Shown here: positions 1 to 8,453 of the stretch, piece by piece
How the letters are laid out: every line of letters starts with the position of its first letter
How positions within the stretch are numbered: the first letter of the stretch is position 1
NCBI GenBank assembly: GCA_017515345.1
Contig: JAFWFZ010000049.1
Location: 1-64,000, forward strand
Length of the DNA: 64,000 bases
Source: Oscillospiraceae bacterium
Lineage (GTDB): Bacteria > Bacillota > Clostridia > Oscillospirales > Oscillospiraceae
Direction: 5' to 3'
Program-made: the position numbers and the translations under genes
The notes under the pieces: generated by a model
What the model was told of the DNA's origin: nothing
Databases searched by the model: none
The model's input: the letters and a program-made list of their open reading frames with translations, nothing else

Positions 1-575
1 ATTTTCTTGCTCAGAGAGATGTATTCATGCTCACGAGGCGCAATGACGCTGTCATATTCGTGCAATCTGGCGGAAAGGAGCTCCACGTCCTTTTCGTCGC
101 CGCACTTGATCTCATATCCTTTGTGAGCCGATGGGCAATATCCCTCGGAAGTGCAGTCGAGCCGCTTTGTCATAAAAAAGTGGTCATGTCCCTTCGGCAC
201 GCCTGTCATGGTGTCGTTGAGCATATAACCGTGTTTGTCGTAGAACGGTTTTGCCTGCCAGTCAAAGGTTCCGACCATTGCAAGATAGCAACCGCGTTTC
301 TTTGCTTGACGTTCAGCCTCCCGGAGGAGTGCAGAGGCCATCCCCTGCCGGCGAAACACTTTTGCCACCCACAGGTCATAGATCGATGCCGTCCTCAGCC
401 CGTCTACAGACAAAATGCATCCGCCAAGGAGGTTCCCGTTTTCATCGGTGACGACAAAAACAAGCTCTTCGTCTGCGTCCTCTTCCGGCTGTGCGATCGT
501 GTTGAAAGCATTGTCCGCCTGTTCTAAGAGAAACTCCCTGTCGTCTTCTGAGCAAGGTATCATGTCGAAAACCAT
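1..575 (-). CDS. GNAT-family N-acetyltransferase, cut by the left window edge
   Basis: Reading the minus strand from 575 gives an open frame that runs off base 1. Residues about 30-125 look like a GNAT fold: a strand pair ending in LGGCILSVDG, then the acetyl-CoA loop VFRRQGMASALL, and the late motif KPFYDKHGY. Further sequence after the first domain suggests a second, incomplete domain. The start at 575 is chosen because GGAG lies 9 bases upstream; an in-frame ATG at 590 has no ribosome site. It lies 30 bases behind rlmD and may be cotranscribed with it. Codon use is AT-richer than in neighbouring genes, which hints at later acquisition. Substrate unknown. Confidence 0.75.
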   Translation of the reverse strand, partial: MVFDMIPCSEDDREFLLEQADNAFNTIAQPEEDADEELVFVVTDENGNLLGGCILSVDGLRTASIYDLWVAKVFRRQGMASALLREAERQAKKRGCYLAMVGTFDWQAKPFYDKHGYMLNDTMTGVPKGHDHFFMTKRLDCTSEGYCPSAHKGYEIKCGDEKDVELLSARLHEYDSVIAPREHEYISLSKK

Positions 576-604
576 TTCTGTTTTCTCCATAAATCCCGAT
601 TTGT

Positions 605-1957
605 CTATTTATGTGTTATCAATGTCACGCACTCGACGTGGCCGCAGCGGGGGAACATATCGAAGGCCTCGGCGCGGGCGGCGGCGTAGCCAAGGTCCGC
701 AAAGCGCTTCAGGTCCCTCGACAGGGTGGCGGGATCGCAGGAGACGTAGACGATCCGCTCCGCATCCATGCCCGCCAGGGTCTGCACCACGCCCTCCGCG
801 AGCCCTTTCCGCGGCGGGTCCGCCACGATGACGCGGGGGCGCACGCCTTCCTCCGACAGGGTCTTTGCCGCGTCGGACGCGTCGGCACAGAGGAAGCGCA
901 CGTTTCGTACGCCGTTTGCCGCTGCGTTCCGGCGGGCATTCTCCACCGCCTCCGGCACGATCTCCGCGCCGATGACCTGACCGGCCCGCTTTGCCAGGCA
1001 CAGGGTGATGGTGCCCGCGCCGCAGTACATATCCAGCGCGGTATCCTCCGGCCCAGGCTCGGCCAGCTCCAGCGCCTTTTCATAGAGCCGCTCCGCCTGA
1101 TCCCGGTTCACCTGATAGAACGACCGGGGCGACAGCTCGAACCGCAGGGAGCAGAGGGTGTCCGCCACGGCCGGCTTTCCCCAGAGGGTGCGGAACTCTC
1201 CCGAGAGCACCGTGTTGCCCCGGGTCCTGTTGATATTGAGGACGATGCTCTCCGTTTCCGGGCACGCTTCCCGGACGCGGGCGGAGAGGGCCTCCTTTTC
1301 CGGCACATCGCCGGCTGCCACTACCGTCACCTGGGCCTGTCCCGTGCCCGCGCCATAGCGGCAGAACACATGGCGCACCAGGCCGCGGCCGGTCCTCTCG
1401 TCGTAGGGGGCGATGCGCTTTTCCTCCATCCACCGGCGCACGGCCGCCGCCGCACGAGCGGAGAATTCTGTTTGGATAAGGCAGTCCTCCGCCGGCGTCA
1501 AGTCGTGGCTGCGGCTGCGGTAAAAGCCGGTGACGATCCGCCCGTCCGCCTCTCCCACGGCATAGATGGCCTTGTTGCGGTAGCGTTCCGTCCTCGGAGA
1601 CGGGGTGATGGCGGAGGCTTTCAGTTCAAGACCGCCGATGCGGCGGAGGGCGTCGTCCACCGCCGCGCGCTTGATCTCCAGCTCGTGCTCATAGCTCATG
1701 TGCATGAAGCAGCAGCCGCCGCATTTTTTGTAATGGGGACACTCCGGCTCCCTTCGGTGGGGCGACGGCTCAAGAACGCGCTCGAGCCTCCCCCAGGAGA
1801 TCCGGTCCGTGACCTTCAGGAGCCGGATCTCGCACAGCTCGCCGTCGATGGCGCCTTTCACGAATACCACGTGCCCGTCGATGCGCGCCACACCGTCGCC
1901 GGTGAGCGTCACGCTGTCGATCCTCGCCGTGAATACGCTGTTTTTTCTGAATTCCAT
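605..1957 (-). CDS. rlmD: 23S rRNA (uracil-C5)-methyltransferase, RlmD/RumA type
   Basis: A 450-residue SAM-dependent methyltransferase of the TrmA/RlmD family, which makes 5-methyluridine in 23S rRNA. An N-terminal TRAM-like RNA-binding domain (about 1-60) is followed by a cysteine cluster with CPHYKKCGGCCF, the expected ligands of a 4Fe-4S cluster. The SAM site is ALDMYCGAGTITL (about residue 310), and the catalytic region has DPPRKG and YVSCDPATLSRDL, with the nucleophilic cysteine in SCDP. Length is normal for the family. In Firmicutes the related RlmCD enzyme can modify two uridines, so the exact position (U747 or U1939, E. coli numbering) is not settled. Function confidence is high. Confidence 0.93.
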   Translation of the reverse strand: MEFRKNSVFTARIDSVTLTGDGVARIDGHVVFVKGAIDGELCEIRLLKVTDRISWGRLERVLEPSPHRREPECPHYKKCGGCCFMHMSYEHELEIKRAAVDDALRRIGGLELKASAITPSPRTERYRNKAIYAVGEADGRIVTGFYRSRSHDLTPAEDCLIQTEFSARAAAAVRRWMEEKRIAPYDERTGRGLVRHVFCRYGAGTGQAQVTVVAAGDVPEKEALSARVREACPETESIVLNINRTRGNTVLSGEFRTLWGKPAVADTLCSLRFELSPRSFYQVNRDQAERLYEKALELAEPGPEDTALDMYCGAGTITLCLAKRAGQVIGAEIVPEAVENARRNAAANGVRNVRFLCADASDAAKTLSEEGVRPRVIVADPPRKGLAEGVVQTLAGMDAERIVYVSCDPATLSRDLKRFADLGYAAARAEAFDMFPRCGHVECVTLITHK

Positions 1958-1969
1958 CTTTTCTCCCTA

Positions 1970-1999
1970 TAAAAAGGCGCCGCGTCTGCGGCGCCTTTT
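1970..1999 (-). terminator. Hairpin with A-tract/T-tract, between the 2030-2485 gene and rlmD
   Basis: An 8-bp stem GGCGCCGC/GCGGCGCC closes a GTCT loop and is flanked by AAAAA on one side and TTTT on the other, so it can work in both directions. It follows the stop of the 2030-2485 gene and lies just upstream of the rlmD start. Confidence 0.8.
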
Positions 2000-2029
2000 C
2001 TCTCCTCAAACGCCTCCGATGCGGCGCGA

Positions 2030-2485
2030 TCATTCTCCTGTGCCGTCGGATCCCTCGGCCTCGTTCGGCAGCTCCTCCGGCTCGTCATCGTATTCTCCGT
2101 CATCCGATTCGTCCTCATCGGGGCTCTCCGCTCCGTCCTCCGGCGCTTCGTCGAGGAACTCCTCCGGATGTGCGAGGCGGTATTCCTCCTGCTCCCTGCG
2201 GACTTTTTCCAGATACTCCTCGGTATAATAGGTGCTCTCTTTATAAACGCCGTTCTTGATCCCCTTGACGAACTCCACCAGCGTGAGGATGATGACCACC
2301 GTGGCCGCTGCCAGAAATACGATGGCTATGACCATGGTAAGCGGCTTGCGGTCAGTCTCGCGGATGAGCTTTATCATGAGGTAGATCAGATAGCCGCAGG
2401 CGCCGAGCCTGGCGATGGTGCTGAGCATCGCGCGCTGGGCCAGCTCCTGGGGCGTTCTCTCTTTGTTTCTGTCTCTCCTGAACAT
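2030..2485 (-). CDS. Small membrane protein of unknown function with acidic tail
   Basis: A 151-residue protein I do not recognise. It has a basic N-terminus (MFRRDRNKERT), two predicted membrane helices (about residues 27-42 and 48-70) and a cytosolic C-terminal half that becomes extremely acidic, rich in Glu, Asp and Pro. The start has AAGGA 9 bases upstream. It has its own promoter and a terminator, so it is probably a single-gene unit. The acidic tail may be an interaction or ion-binding surface, but this is only inference. Confidence 0.7.
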   Translation of the reverse strand: MFRRDRNKERTPQELAQRAMLSTIARLGACGYLIYLMIKLIRETDRKPLTMVIAIVFLAAATVVIILTLVEFVKGIKNGVYKESTYYTEEYLEKVRREQEEYRLAHPEEFLDEAPEDGAESPDEDESDDGEYDDEPEELPNEAEGSDGTGE

Positions 2486-2517
2486 GTGTGACCATCCTTA
2501 CAATTGAATTGAAGTTT

Positions 2518-2546
2518 ATTTTATCACAGAATCGCAGCTCACGCAA
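2518..2546 (-). promoter_or_regulatory. Sigma-A-type promoter of the small membrane protein gene
   Basis: On the minus strand TTGCGT (2541-2546) and TAAAAT (2518-2523) are 17 bases apart, about 35 bases before the start codon. Confidence 0.6.
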
Positions 2547-2553
2547 TACAGTC

Positions 2554-4989
2554 TCAGAAGGAATAGGGGTCGTTTTTCTGTTTGCGGCGATCCTTTTTCA
2601 CGTTCCGCTGCCTCGGCCTCAGGAGCCAGGAGAGCAGGAGCATGATCGGCGCGGAGACCGCCGCGAAGCCCGCTGTGAGCGCCACGTATTTGAAGGGGAG
2701 CTTCACCAGATTGAACAGCGACGGCAGAAGGACCGCGGCGCCGAAGAAGCCCACGGCCATGAGGATAATGAGCGCGAGCCGCATCCGGTTGAACGGCCTG
2801 CTGACCTTAAAGAGCATCATCAGCCCCACGCAGCCCATGATCATCGTTACCATGGTGGAGATCTGTTCCTCCGTGGCGCCCAGGAGCGGGCATACGAACA
2901 TGGCCGCCAGGATCACGATCGCGTCCGTCAAACCGGCGGGGGCGGCGTTCCTGAGCACGTTCCGCAAAAAGTGCCCCTTCACCAGGCTCCTGTTGGGCTC
3001 CAGCGCCAGAACGAAGGACGGGATGCCGATGGTCATGACGTTCACCAGCGAGAGCTGGGACGGCGTCAGCGGATAGGATAGGGCAAAGATAATCGTCAGC
3101 AGCGACAGGATGAGCGAAAAGATGTTCTTTACGAGGAACAGAGACGCCGAACGCTCAATGTTGTTGATGACCCGCCGCCCCTCCATGACCACAGAGGGCA
3201 TGGCGGAGAAGTCGGAGTCCAGAAGGACGATCTGTGAGACGCGGCAGGCGATATCGCTGCCGGAGGCCATGGCCACGCTGCAGTCCGCGTCCCGAAGGGC
3301 CAGCACATCGTTCACGCCGTCGCCGGTCATGGCCACCGTGTGGCCGTCCGCCTTCAGGGCCCGCACCAGGCGGCGCTTCCTGTCGGGTGTCACCCTGCCG
3401 AACACGGTGTATTCCCGCACGGCCCGCTGGATCTTCCGCTCCGTGTTCAGTTCGCGCGCATCCACATAATTCTCACTGCCGGGGATGCCCGCCTCCTGCG
3501 CCACATGGGAAACGGTGATGGGATTGTCGCCGGAGATGACCTTTACGTTCACGCCCTGACCGGCAAAAAACGCGAAGGTATCGGGCGCCTCCTCCCGCAC
3601 CTTGTTTGCCAGGAGAATCAGCGCCAGAGGCATAAGCCCTTCCGCCGCCAGCTCCTTTTCCATATCTCCGTCGTACAGCGCCAGCAGCAGCACGCGGCAG
3701 CCCTGGGCGGAGAATTCCTCCACCCGCTCCCGAACGAGCTCGTAGCTGTCACCCAGGATCATCTCCGGCCCGCCCAGGAGGTAGCTCTCATCCGGCGCGT
3801 AGGAAACGCCGCCGTATTTCCGCGCGGAGATGAAGGGCATCGTCTTCACCGCGGTCTGGCGGATCTCGCCGGAGAAATATTTGCGGAGGGATGCCATGGT
3901 ATCGTTGTCCGCGCCCATGTTGCCCACATAGTCGGACATGATCATGCGGATATCCGCGTCATTGAAGCGGTCCTCGCAGAGCAGGACCACGTCCTTCACC
4001 ACCATTTTGTTCTCGGTGACGGTGCCGGTCTTGTCGGCACAGAGGGTATCCACCCTGGCCAGCGTCTCGATGCAGCCCATCTCATGCACCAGCGTCCGCT
4101 TGCGGGCAAGACGCATGATGCCCACAGTGAGGGCGATGGAGGTGAGAAGATACAGCCCCTCCGGGATCATGCCGATGAGGGCAGCCACGGTAGAGACGAC
4201 GCTTTCCTGCATCTCCCGGCCCAGCGCCACCTTCTGCTGAAGGAACATGGCGATGCCCAGGGGAATGATGATGATGCCGATGATCTGCACCAGCCGGGTG
4301 AGGGAACGCATCATCTCCGACTGCTGCGTTTTCTTCGTCTTCTTCGCCTCCAGCGTGAGGCGGGAGACGAAGGAGTCGAGCCCGACCTTGTCCAGCCGCG
4401 CGCGGCATTCGCCGCTGACGACGTAGCTGCCGGAGAGCAGCCCATCCCCCGGCTGCTTTGTGATCTCATCCGCCTCGCCGGTGATGAGAGACTCGTTCAC
4501 CTGGCACTCGCCGGCGAGGACGACGGCGTCGGCATAGATCTGCTCGCCGGCGCGGAACACGGCCACGTCGTCGAGGACGGCGTCCTCCGCGGGAATGACG
4601 GCCTCCGCCCCGCCGCGGATGACTGTCGCCCTGGGCGCGGCGATAAAGCTGAGCTTATCCATGGTGCGCTTGGAGCGCAGCTCCTGAACGATGCCGATGA
4701 GGATATTCGCTATGACCACCGGCAGAAACGTCAGGTCGTTGTAGGAGCCCACGGCGACGACACAGGCGGCCAGTACGAAAAAGATCAGGTTGAAATATGT
4801 AAAGACATTGCTCTTAATGATCTGCCCCACCGTTTTGGTGGGCGGGTCCGGCCTCGTGTTGCCGTAGCCGTTCTGGAGACGCTCCTCCGCCTGCTCGGCG
4901 CTCAGGCCGACCTCTGCGCTCGTCTCTGTCCTGGGGATCACCTTGTTGAGCCTGACCGGCGCCGGTCTTCCTCCATTCGACAAGATCAT
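2554..4989 (-). CDS. Cation-transporting P-type ATPase (CtpE-like)
   Basis: An 811-residue P-type ATPase. Seen in order: N-terminal cation-ATPase domain, TM1-2 (about 62-103), actuator domain with LITGEAD (168-174; canonical TGES has Ala here), TM3-4 with MIPEGL (274-279), phosphorylation motif DKTGT (Asp319), the hinge motif TGDGVND and a C-terminal membrane domain. The PEGL form of TM4 and the small size resemble the mycobacterial CtpE calcium-uptake group rather than heavy-metal pumps, as there is no N-terminal CxxC domain or CPC motif. Substrate is inferred as Ca2+ or a similar cation. Start at ATG 4989 is preferred because AGGAGG sits just upstream; an upstream GTG (5034) overlaps the probable -10 box. 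Confidence 0.9.
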   Translation of the reverse strand: MILSNGGRPAPVRLNKVIPRTETSAEVGLSAEQAEERLQNGYGNTRPDPPTKTVGQIIKSNVFTYFNLIFFVLAACVVAVGSYNDLTFLPVVIANILIGIVQELRSKRTMDKLSFIAAPRATVIRGGAEAVIPAEDAVLDDVAVFRAGEQIYADAVVLAGECQVNESLITGEADEITKQPGDGLLSGSYVVSGECRARLDKVGLDSFVSRLTLEAKKTKKTQQSEMMRSLTRLVQIIGIIIIPLGIAMFLQQKVALGREMQESVVSTVAALIGMIPEGLYLLTSIALTVGIMRLARKRTLVHEMGCIETLARVDTLCADKTGTVTENKMVVKDVVLLCEDRFNDADIRMIMSDYVGNMGADNDTMASLRKYFSGEIRQTAVKTMPFISARKYGGVSYAPDESYLLGGPEMILGDSYELVRERVEEFSAQGCRVLLLALYDGDMEKELAAEGLMPLALILLANKVREEAPDTFAFFAGQGVNVKVISGDNPITVSHVAQEAGIPGSENYVDARELNTERKIQRAVREYTVFGRVTPDRKRRLVRALKADGHTVAMTGDGVNDVLALRDADCSVAMASGSDIACRVSQIVLLDSDFSAMPSVVMEGRRVINNIERSASLFLVKNIFSLILSLLTIIFALSYPLTPSQLSLVNVMTIGIPSFVLALEPNRSLVKGHFLRNVLRNAAPAGLTDAIVILAAMFVCPLLGATEEQISTMVTMIMGCVGLMMLFKVSRPFNRMRLALIILMAVGFFGAAVLLPSLFNLVKLPFKYVALTAGFAAVSAPIMLLLSWLLRPRQRNVKKDRRKQKNDPYSF

Positions 4990-5016
4990 ACCCCTCCTCT
5001 TCGTTATTTTGTCAGT

Positions 5017-5025
5017 ATTGTAGCA
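5017..5025 (-). promoter_or_regulatory. Extended -10 promoter of the P-type ATPase gene
   Basis: Minus-strand TGCTACAAT matches the extended -10 form TGnTATAAT with one mismatch; no good -35 box is visible. It lies about 30 bases before the ATPase start. Confidence 0.45.
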
Positions 5026-5137
5026 TAATATCACAGGATGCGCACCTTAAAAATAATTAAACTTTTGAAAATTCCGGACTGTCCGCAAACAGCCGAGCGT
5101 TTTCGATCAGGCGCACGGCGGCTCGGTTGACGCGCCG

Positions 5138-5164
5138 ACGCCCCCGGACATCGTCCGGGGGCGT
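5138..5164. repeat. 12-bp perfect inverted repeat after the 55-codon gene
   Basis: Arms 5138-5149 and 5153-5164 pair perfectly around a 3-base loop (ATC). It sits eight bases beyond the stop of the small minus-strand gene. There is no T-run on either side, so it is a strong hairpin but not a textbook intrinsic terminator. Confidence 0.6.
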
Positions 5165-5171
5165 GCCGCGG

Positions 5172-5339
5172 TCACGGCCAGATCAGCGCTGCCGCGCTGT
5201 CTGCCAGCTCGCTCAGCGCCTTCGTCAGCCTGCACATGAGGTTTTTCGGCTTCCGCCGGATAGGGGAAATGAGCATGCCGATGGCCGCGCCCGCGGCAAG
5301 GCCGATGCACATGCCCTTCATCACGCCGCTGTTTTTCAT
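5172..5339 (-). CDS. 55-residue glycine/alanine-rich membrane-anchored small protein
   Basis: A short gene starting MKNSGVMKGMCIG with an excellent ribosome site (AGGAGG, 6 bases before ATG). Residues 7-26 form a small-residue-rich helix (GLAAGAAIGMLISP) followed by a basic patch RRKPK and an amphipathic tail ending in LIWP. The layout resembles YtxH-type small proteins of Firmicutes, though it is shorter. No function can be assigned. It faces pyrC divergently. Confidence 0.6.
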   Translation of the reverse strand: MKNSGVMKGMCIGLAAGAAIGMLISPIRRKPKNLMCRLTKALSELADSAAALIWP

Positions 5340-5379
5340 TCTGCTCCTCCTGCCTTGTGATCTCGGCGATAGTATTTGC

Positions 5380-5407
5380 TTGCAAACGGCGATTATTCCG
5401 ATATAAT
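5380..5407 (+). promoter_or_regulatory. Promoter of the pyrC-pyrF operon
   Basis: TTGCAA (5380-5385) and TATAAT (5402-5407) are 16 bases apart. The leader to the pyrC start is about 55 bases. No PyrR-type attenuator fold was recognised in it. Confidence 0.65.
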
Positions 5408-5468
5408 GGTCTCATCGATCATAAAAACGCCTGTGACCGTCGATTATCTTTTGAGAAAGGGTGGCGAC

Positions 5469-6719
5469 ATGCTTCTCATCAAAAACGCCCGCGTGGTGTC
5501 CCCGGAGGACGGGCTTGACGAAACGCGGGATGTCTTTATCGAAAACGGCCTGTTTTCCCCGCCGGGGGAGCCGGACGAGATCCTGGACGGCGCGGGGCTG
5601 ATCCTGTTCCCCGGGCTGGTGGATATGCACGTCCATTTCCGCGATCCCGGCTTTACGTATAAGGAAGATATCCTCACCGGGGCGGCCGCGGCAGCGGCGG
5701 GCGGCGTGACAACGGCGATCTGCATGCCCAACACGCGCCCCGTCATCGACACGCCGGAACAGGTCGCGTACGTGCTGGAGCGGGCGCGGACCGCGTCTGC
5801 GGAGGTGCTGCCCTTCGGCGCGGTAACGGCGGGGCAGAGGGGCGCGGAGCTCACGGATCACGCCGCGCTGAAAGCCGCCGGGGCCGTCGCCCTCTCCGAC
5901 GACGGGGTCCCCATCGACAGCGCAGACACTATGCGGAGAGGACTCCTCTCCGCGAAGAAGGCGGGCATGCTCATCTGCTCCCACTGCGAATACGGCGATA
6001 TGGTGAAGAACTACGCCGTGAACGAGGGGCGGATCTCCGAAAAGCTGGGCATCCCCGGCCGGCCAGCCGTCGCGGAGGAGCTGATGGCCGCCAGGGACAT
6101 GATGCTGGCGAAGGAGACCGGGGCCAGGGTGCACATCTGCCACGTGAGCACCGAGGGAACGGTGGATCTCGTGCGCCGGGCAAAGGCCGAGGGCGTCGCC
6201 GTCACCTGCGAAACGTGTCCCCAGTATTTCACCGCCACCGAGGAGCTGGTGCCGGAAAAGGGCGCGCTGGCGCGGGTGAATCCGCCCCTGCGCACCGAGC
6301 GGGATCGGCGGGCAATCATCAGCGGCCTGCGGGACGGTACCATCGACGCCATCGTCACGGACCACGCGCCCCACAGCGCGGAGGAAAAGGCAGCCGGGTT
6401 GGAGAAGGCCCCCAGCGGCATGGTGGGGCTGGAAACAAGCCTTGCCCTGGCGCTGACGGTGCTGTGGGAGCAGGAGGGTTTCTCCCTTTCGGACATCGCG
6501 CGGCTCATGTCGGCCGGTCCCGCGAAGCTCCTCGGACTCGACCGGGGCACGCTGGCGATCGGGAAAAAGGCAAACGCCGTGCTGTTCCGGACCGGCGACT
6601 TCCGGATCGACGCGTCACGCTTCCGCTCCAAGGCGCGCAACACGCCCTTTGACGGCATGCGTGTGGCGGGACAGGTCAAATACACGCTCCTCGGGGGCGA
6701 GATCGTATACAGGGGGTAA
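5469..6719 (+). CDS. pyrC: Dihydroorotase, class I
   Basis: A 416-residue metal-dependent cyclase that interconverts carbamoyl-aspartate and dihydroorotate in pyrimidine synthesis. The signature DMHVHFRDPG (residues 52-61) holds the first metal-binding histidines and the substrate-binding Arg; later GVTTAICMPN, CHVSTE and TDHAPHS are typical of the B. subtilis-type PyrC. The start at 5469 is chosen because GAAAGGGTGG precedes it and the homology begins there; an upstream in-frame ATG extends into the promoter. The pyrF ribosome site overlaps its stop codon, so the two genes are translationally close. The other pyr genes are not in the window. Confidence 0.95.
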   Translation: MLLIKNARVVSPEDGLDETRDVFIENGLFSPPGEPDEILDGAGLILFPGLVDMHVHFRDPGFTYKEDILTGAAAAAAGGVTTAICMPNTRPVIDTPEQVAYVLERARTASAEVLPFGAVTAGQRGAELTDHAALKAAGAVALSDDGVPIDSADTMRRGLLSAKKAGMLICSHCEYGDMVKNYAVNEGRISEKLGIPGRPAVAEELMAARDMMLAKETGARVHICHVSTEGTVDLVRRAKAEGVAVTCETCPQYFTATEELVPEKGALARVNPPLRTERDRRAIISGLRDGTIDAIVTDHAPHSAEEKAAGLEKAPSGMVGLETSLALALTVLWEQEGFSLSDIARLMSAGPAKLLGLDRGTLAIGKKANAVLFRTGDFRIDASRFRSKARNTPFDGMRVAGQVKYTLLGGEIVYRG

Positions 6720-6723
6720 GAAC

Positions 6724-7635
6724 ATGTCCATCGACATATTGCAGGAAAAAATCTTCGCTCTGCGCAACCCCTCGGTGGTGGGGCTGGACCCGAAGCCGGA
6801 ATACATCCCGGCGGATATCATGGAAAAATGCGAGGCGGAATACGGCCCCACGCTCCGGGCGGCGGCGGAGGCGTACCGCCTGTACGGCAAGGGCCTGATC
6901 GACGCGCTGTGGGACGTCGTGCCCGCGGTGAAGCCCCAGGCGGCGTATTATGAGGCGCTGGGCCCGGACGGCTATGCCGTTCTGAAGGACACCTGCGACT
7001 ACGCCCGCGAAAAGGGCATGTACGTGATCCTGGACGCCAAGCGCGGCGACATCGGCACCACGGCAGAGGCGTACAGCCGGGCGTATCTGGGCACGGTGGA
7101 GGTATTCGGCAAAACGCTGGAGCCCTTCGGCTGCGACTCGCTTACAGTGAACACCTATCTGGGCACCGACGGGATCAAGCCGTTTTATGAGACGTGCCTC
7201 GCCCGGAACAGGGCCATCTTCGCCCTGGTGAAAACCTCCAACCCATCCTCCGGCGAGCTGCAGGACCTGGCAATAGACGGGAAAAAGGTCTATGAGCGGG
7301 CGGCGGAGCGGCTGACGGAGCTGTCAGTCGGCGCAGCGGGCCGATACGGCTACGGCCCCATCGGCGCGGTGGTGGGCGCCACATATCCGGAGGAGCTGAG
7401 CGCCCTGCGAAAGGCGTTCCCCTCCCTCTTCTTCCTCGTCCCCGGCTACGGGGCTCAGGGCGGCTCCGCCGACGATGTGAAGGGCGCCTTCGACAAAAAC
7501 GGCGGCGGAGCGGTGGTGAACTCCTCCCGGGGCATCATCTGCGCGTATAAAAAACGCGGCGGCTCCTTTGACGGCGCGGCGCGGGACGCGGCGCTGGAGA
7601 TGCGGGAGGCGCTGCGAAAGGCCGCCGGGCTCTGA
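6724..7635 (+). CDS. pyrF: Orotidine 5'-phosphate decarboxylase, type 2
   Basis: A 303-residue enzyme that converts OMP to UMP. The active-site motif DAKRGDIGTTA (from about residue 94) contains the catalytic Asp-Lys-Asp set, and VGLDPKPEYIP near the N-terminus marks the longer type 2 family found in many Clostridia, mycobacteria and Myxococcus. It starts 5 bases after pyrC and its stop overlaps the next start by one base (TGATG), so it is the middle gene of a tight operon. Confidence 0.95.
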   Translation: MSIDILQEKIFALRNPSVVGLDPKPEYIPADIMEKCEAEYGPTLRAAAEAYRLYGKGLIDALWDVVPAVKPQAAYYEALGPDGYAVLKDTCDYAREKGMYVILDAKRGDIGTTAEAYSRAYLGTVEVFGKTLEPFGCDSLTVNTYLGTDGIKPFYETCLARNRAIFALVKTSNPSSGELQDLAIDGKKVYERAAERLTELSVGAAGRYGYGPIGAVVGATYPEELSALRKAFPSLFFLVPGYGAQGGSADDVKGAFDKNGGGAVVNSSRGIICAYKKRGGSFDGAARDAALEMREALRKAAGL

Positions 7636-8177
7636 TGGACGCCTTCCTGAATCTGGAGGCGGCGATCCTCCTGTTCTTTCAGGAGCACGTGCGCGTGGGC
7701 TTCTTGAGCCTGATCCTCACGTTCCTCACCGTTCTCGCCGACCGCGGGATACTCTGCATCGCCGTTTGTCTGGTGCTGATCGCGGTGAAAAAGACCCGCT
7801 ACCGGGGGATCACCGTGCTGTGCTGCCTTGGCCTCGCGTTCCTTTTCAACAATATCATCCTGAAAAACCTGATCGACCGGCCGCGCCCCTATGAACTTTT
7901 CTCCTGGCTGGAGACGGTGGGGTCCCTGCCCCCGGACAGTTCCTTTCCCTCGGGCCACGCCTGCTCCTGCTTCGCCACAGCCTACGGCATCCGGAAGTCC
8001 TTCCGGGGAAAGACATGGCTTGTATACATCCCGGCTTCGCTCATTGCCGTGGGCCGGGTCTATGAAGGCGTTCATTTCCCTTCGGACGTGATCGTCGGCG
8101 CTATCCTCGGCACCCTGTTCGCCATGGCCGCTTACCGGCTGCGGATACGATATCTGCATTTTCCCAAAACGGAGTGA
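7635..8177 (+). CDS. PAP2-family membrane phosphatase
   Basis: A 180-residue integral membrane protein with about five helices. The three PAP2 motifs are visible: KNLIDRPRP (77-85), PSGH (105-108) and GRVYEGVHFPSD (140-151), where the usual Ser of the third motif is Gly. Such proteins remove phosphate from undecaprenyl diphosphate or from phosphatidic-type lipids at the outer membrane face. One-base overlap with pyrF implies coupled translation; a link to pyrimidine synthesis is not obvious. Most likely an undecaprenyl-diphosphate phosphatase of the BcrC type, but the lipid cannot be read from sequence. Confidence 0.85.
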   Translation: MDAFLNLEAAILLFFQEHVRVGFLSLILTFLTVLADRGILCIAVCLVLIAVKKTRYRGITVLCCLGLAFLFNNIILKNLIDRPRPYELFSWLETVGSLPPDSSFPSGHACSCFATAYGIRKSFRGKTWLVYIPASLIAVGRVYEGVHFPSDVIVGAILGTLFAMAAYRLRIRYLHFPKTE

Positions 8178-8224
8178 GCCGCGCGGCGCCCTGCAAAGAA
8201 TCCGCGCTGAGCAAAAGAAAATGG

Positions 8225-8253
8225 TTGACAAACCTTTTCGGTTGTTGTAACAT
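8225..8253 (+). promoter_or_regulatory. Promoter of tRNA-Val
   Basis: A consensus -35 TTGACA (8225-8230), 17-base spacer and TAACAT (8248-8253), 13 bases before the mature tRNA 5' end. Confidence 0.8.
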
Positions 8254-8266
8254 ATCTTTTGCTGAC

Positions 8267-8343
8267 GGACGATTAGCTCAGCTGGTATGAGCATCCGCTT
8301 GACGTGCGGAGGGTCACAGGTTCAAGTCCTGTATCGTCCACCA
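8267..8343 (+). tRNA. tRNA-Val (anticodon GAC)
   Basis: A full cloverleaf can be folded: acceptor GGACGAT/ATCGTCC, D arm GCTC/GAGC, anticodon stem TCCGC/GCGGA closing the loop TTGACGT (anticodon GAC at positions 34-36), and a T arm containing GGTTCAAGTCC. The discriminator is A and the terminal CCA is encoded. It reads GUC and GUU codons. It stands alone between its own promoter and terminator. Confidence 0.93.
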
Positions 8344-8350
8344 TGAAAGA

Positions 8351-8390
8351 AACCTCTTTTGCCCGCCTGGGCAAGAGAGGTTTTTGTTGT
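8351..8390 (+). terminator. Intrinsic terminator after tRNA-Val
   Basis: Arms CCTCTTTTGCCC and GGGCAAGAGAGG pair with one mismatch, followed by TTTTTGTTGTTTT. Confidence 0.9.
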
Positions 8391-8416
8391 TTTGCGCCAA
8401 CTGATTATAGTATAAT
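8387..8416 (+). promoter_or_regulatory. Promoter of the 8454 gene
   Basis: TATAAT at 8411-8416 with TTGTTT (8387-8392) 18 bases upstream, overlapping the T-run of the tRNA terminator. Confidence 0.5.
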
Positions 8417-8453
8417 GACCTCAGCAAACGGTGGTCTGAGGAGGCGCAGGGAT

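Noticed and set aside
611..1972. Long plus-strand open frame of about 450 codons
   Set aside because: It is the exact shadow of rlmD in GC-rich DNA, with no ribosome site and no recognisable domain.
5041..5100. Possible -35 box for the P-type ATPase promoter
   Set aside because: No hexamer close to TTGACA at 16-18 bases; only the extended -10 was kept.
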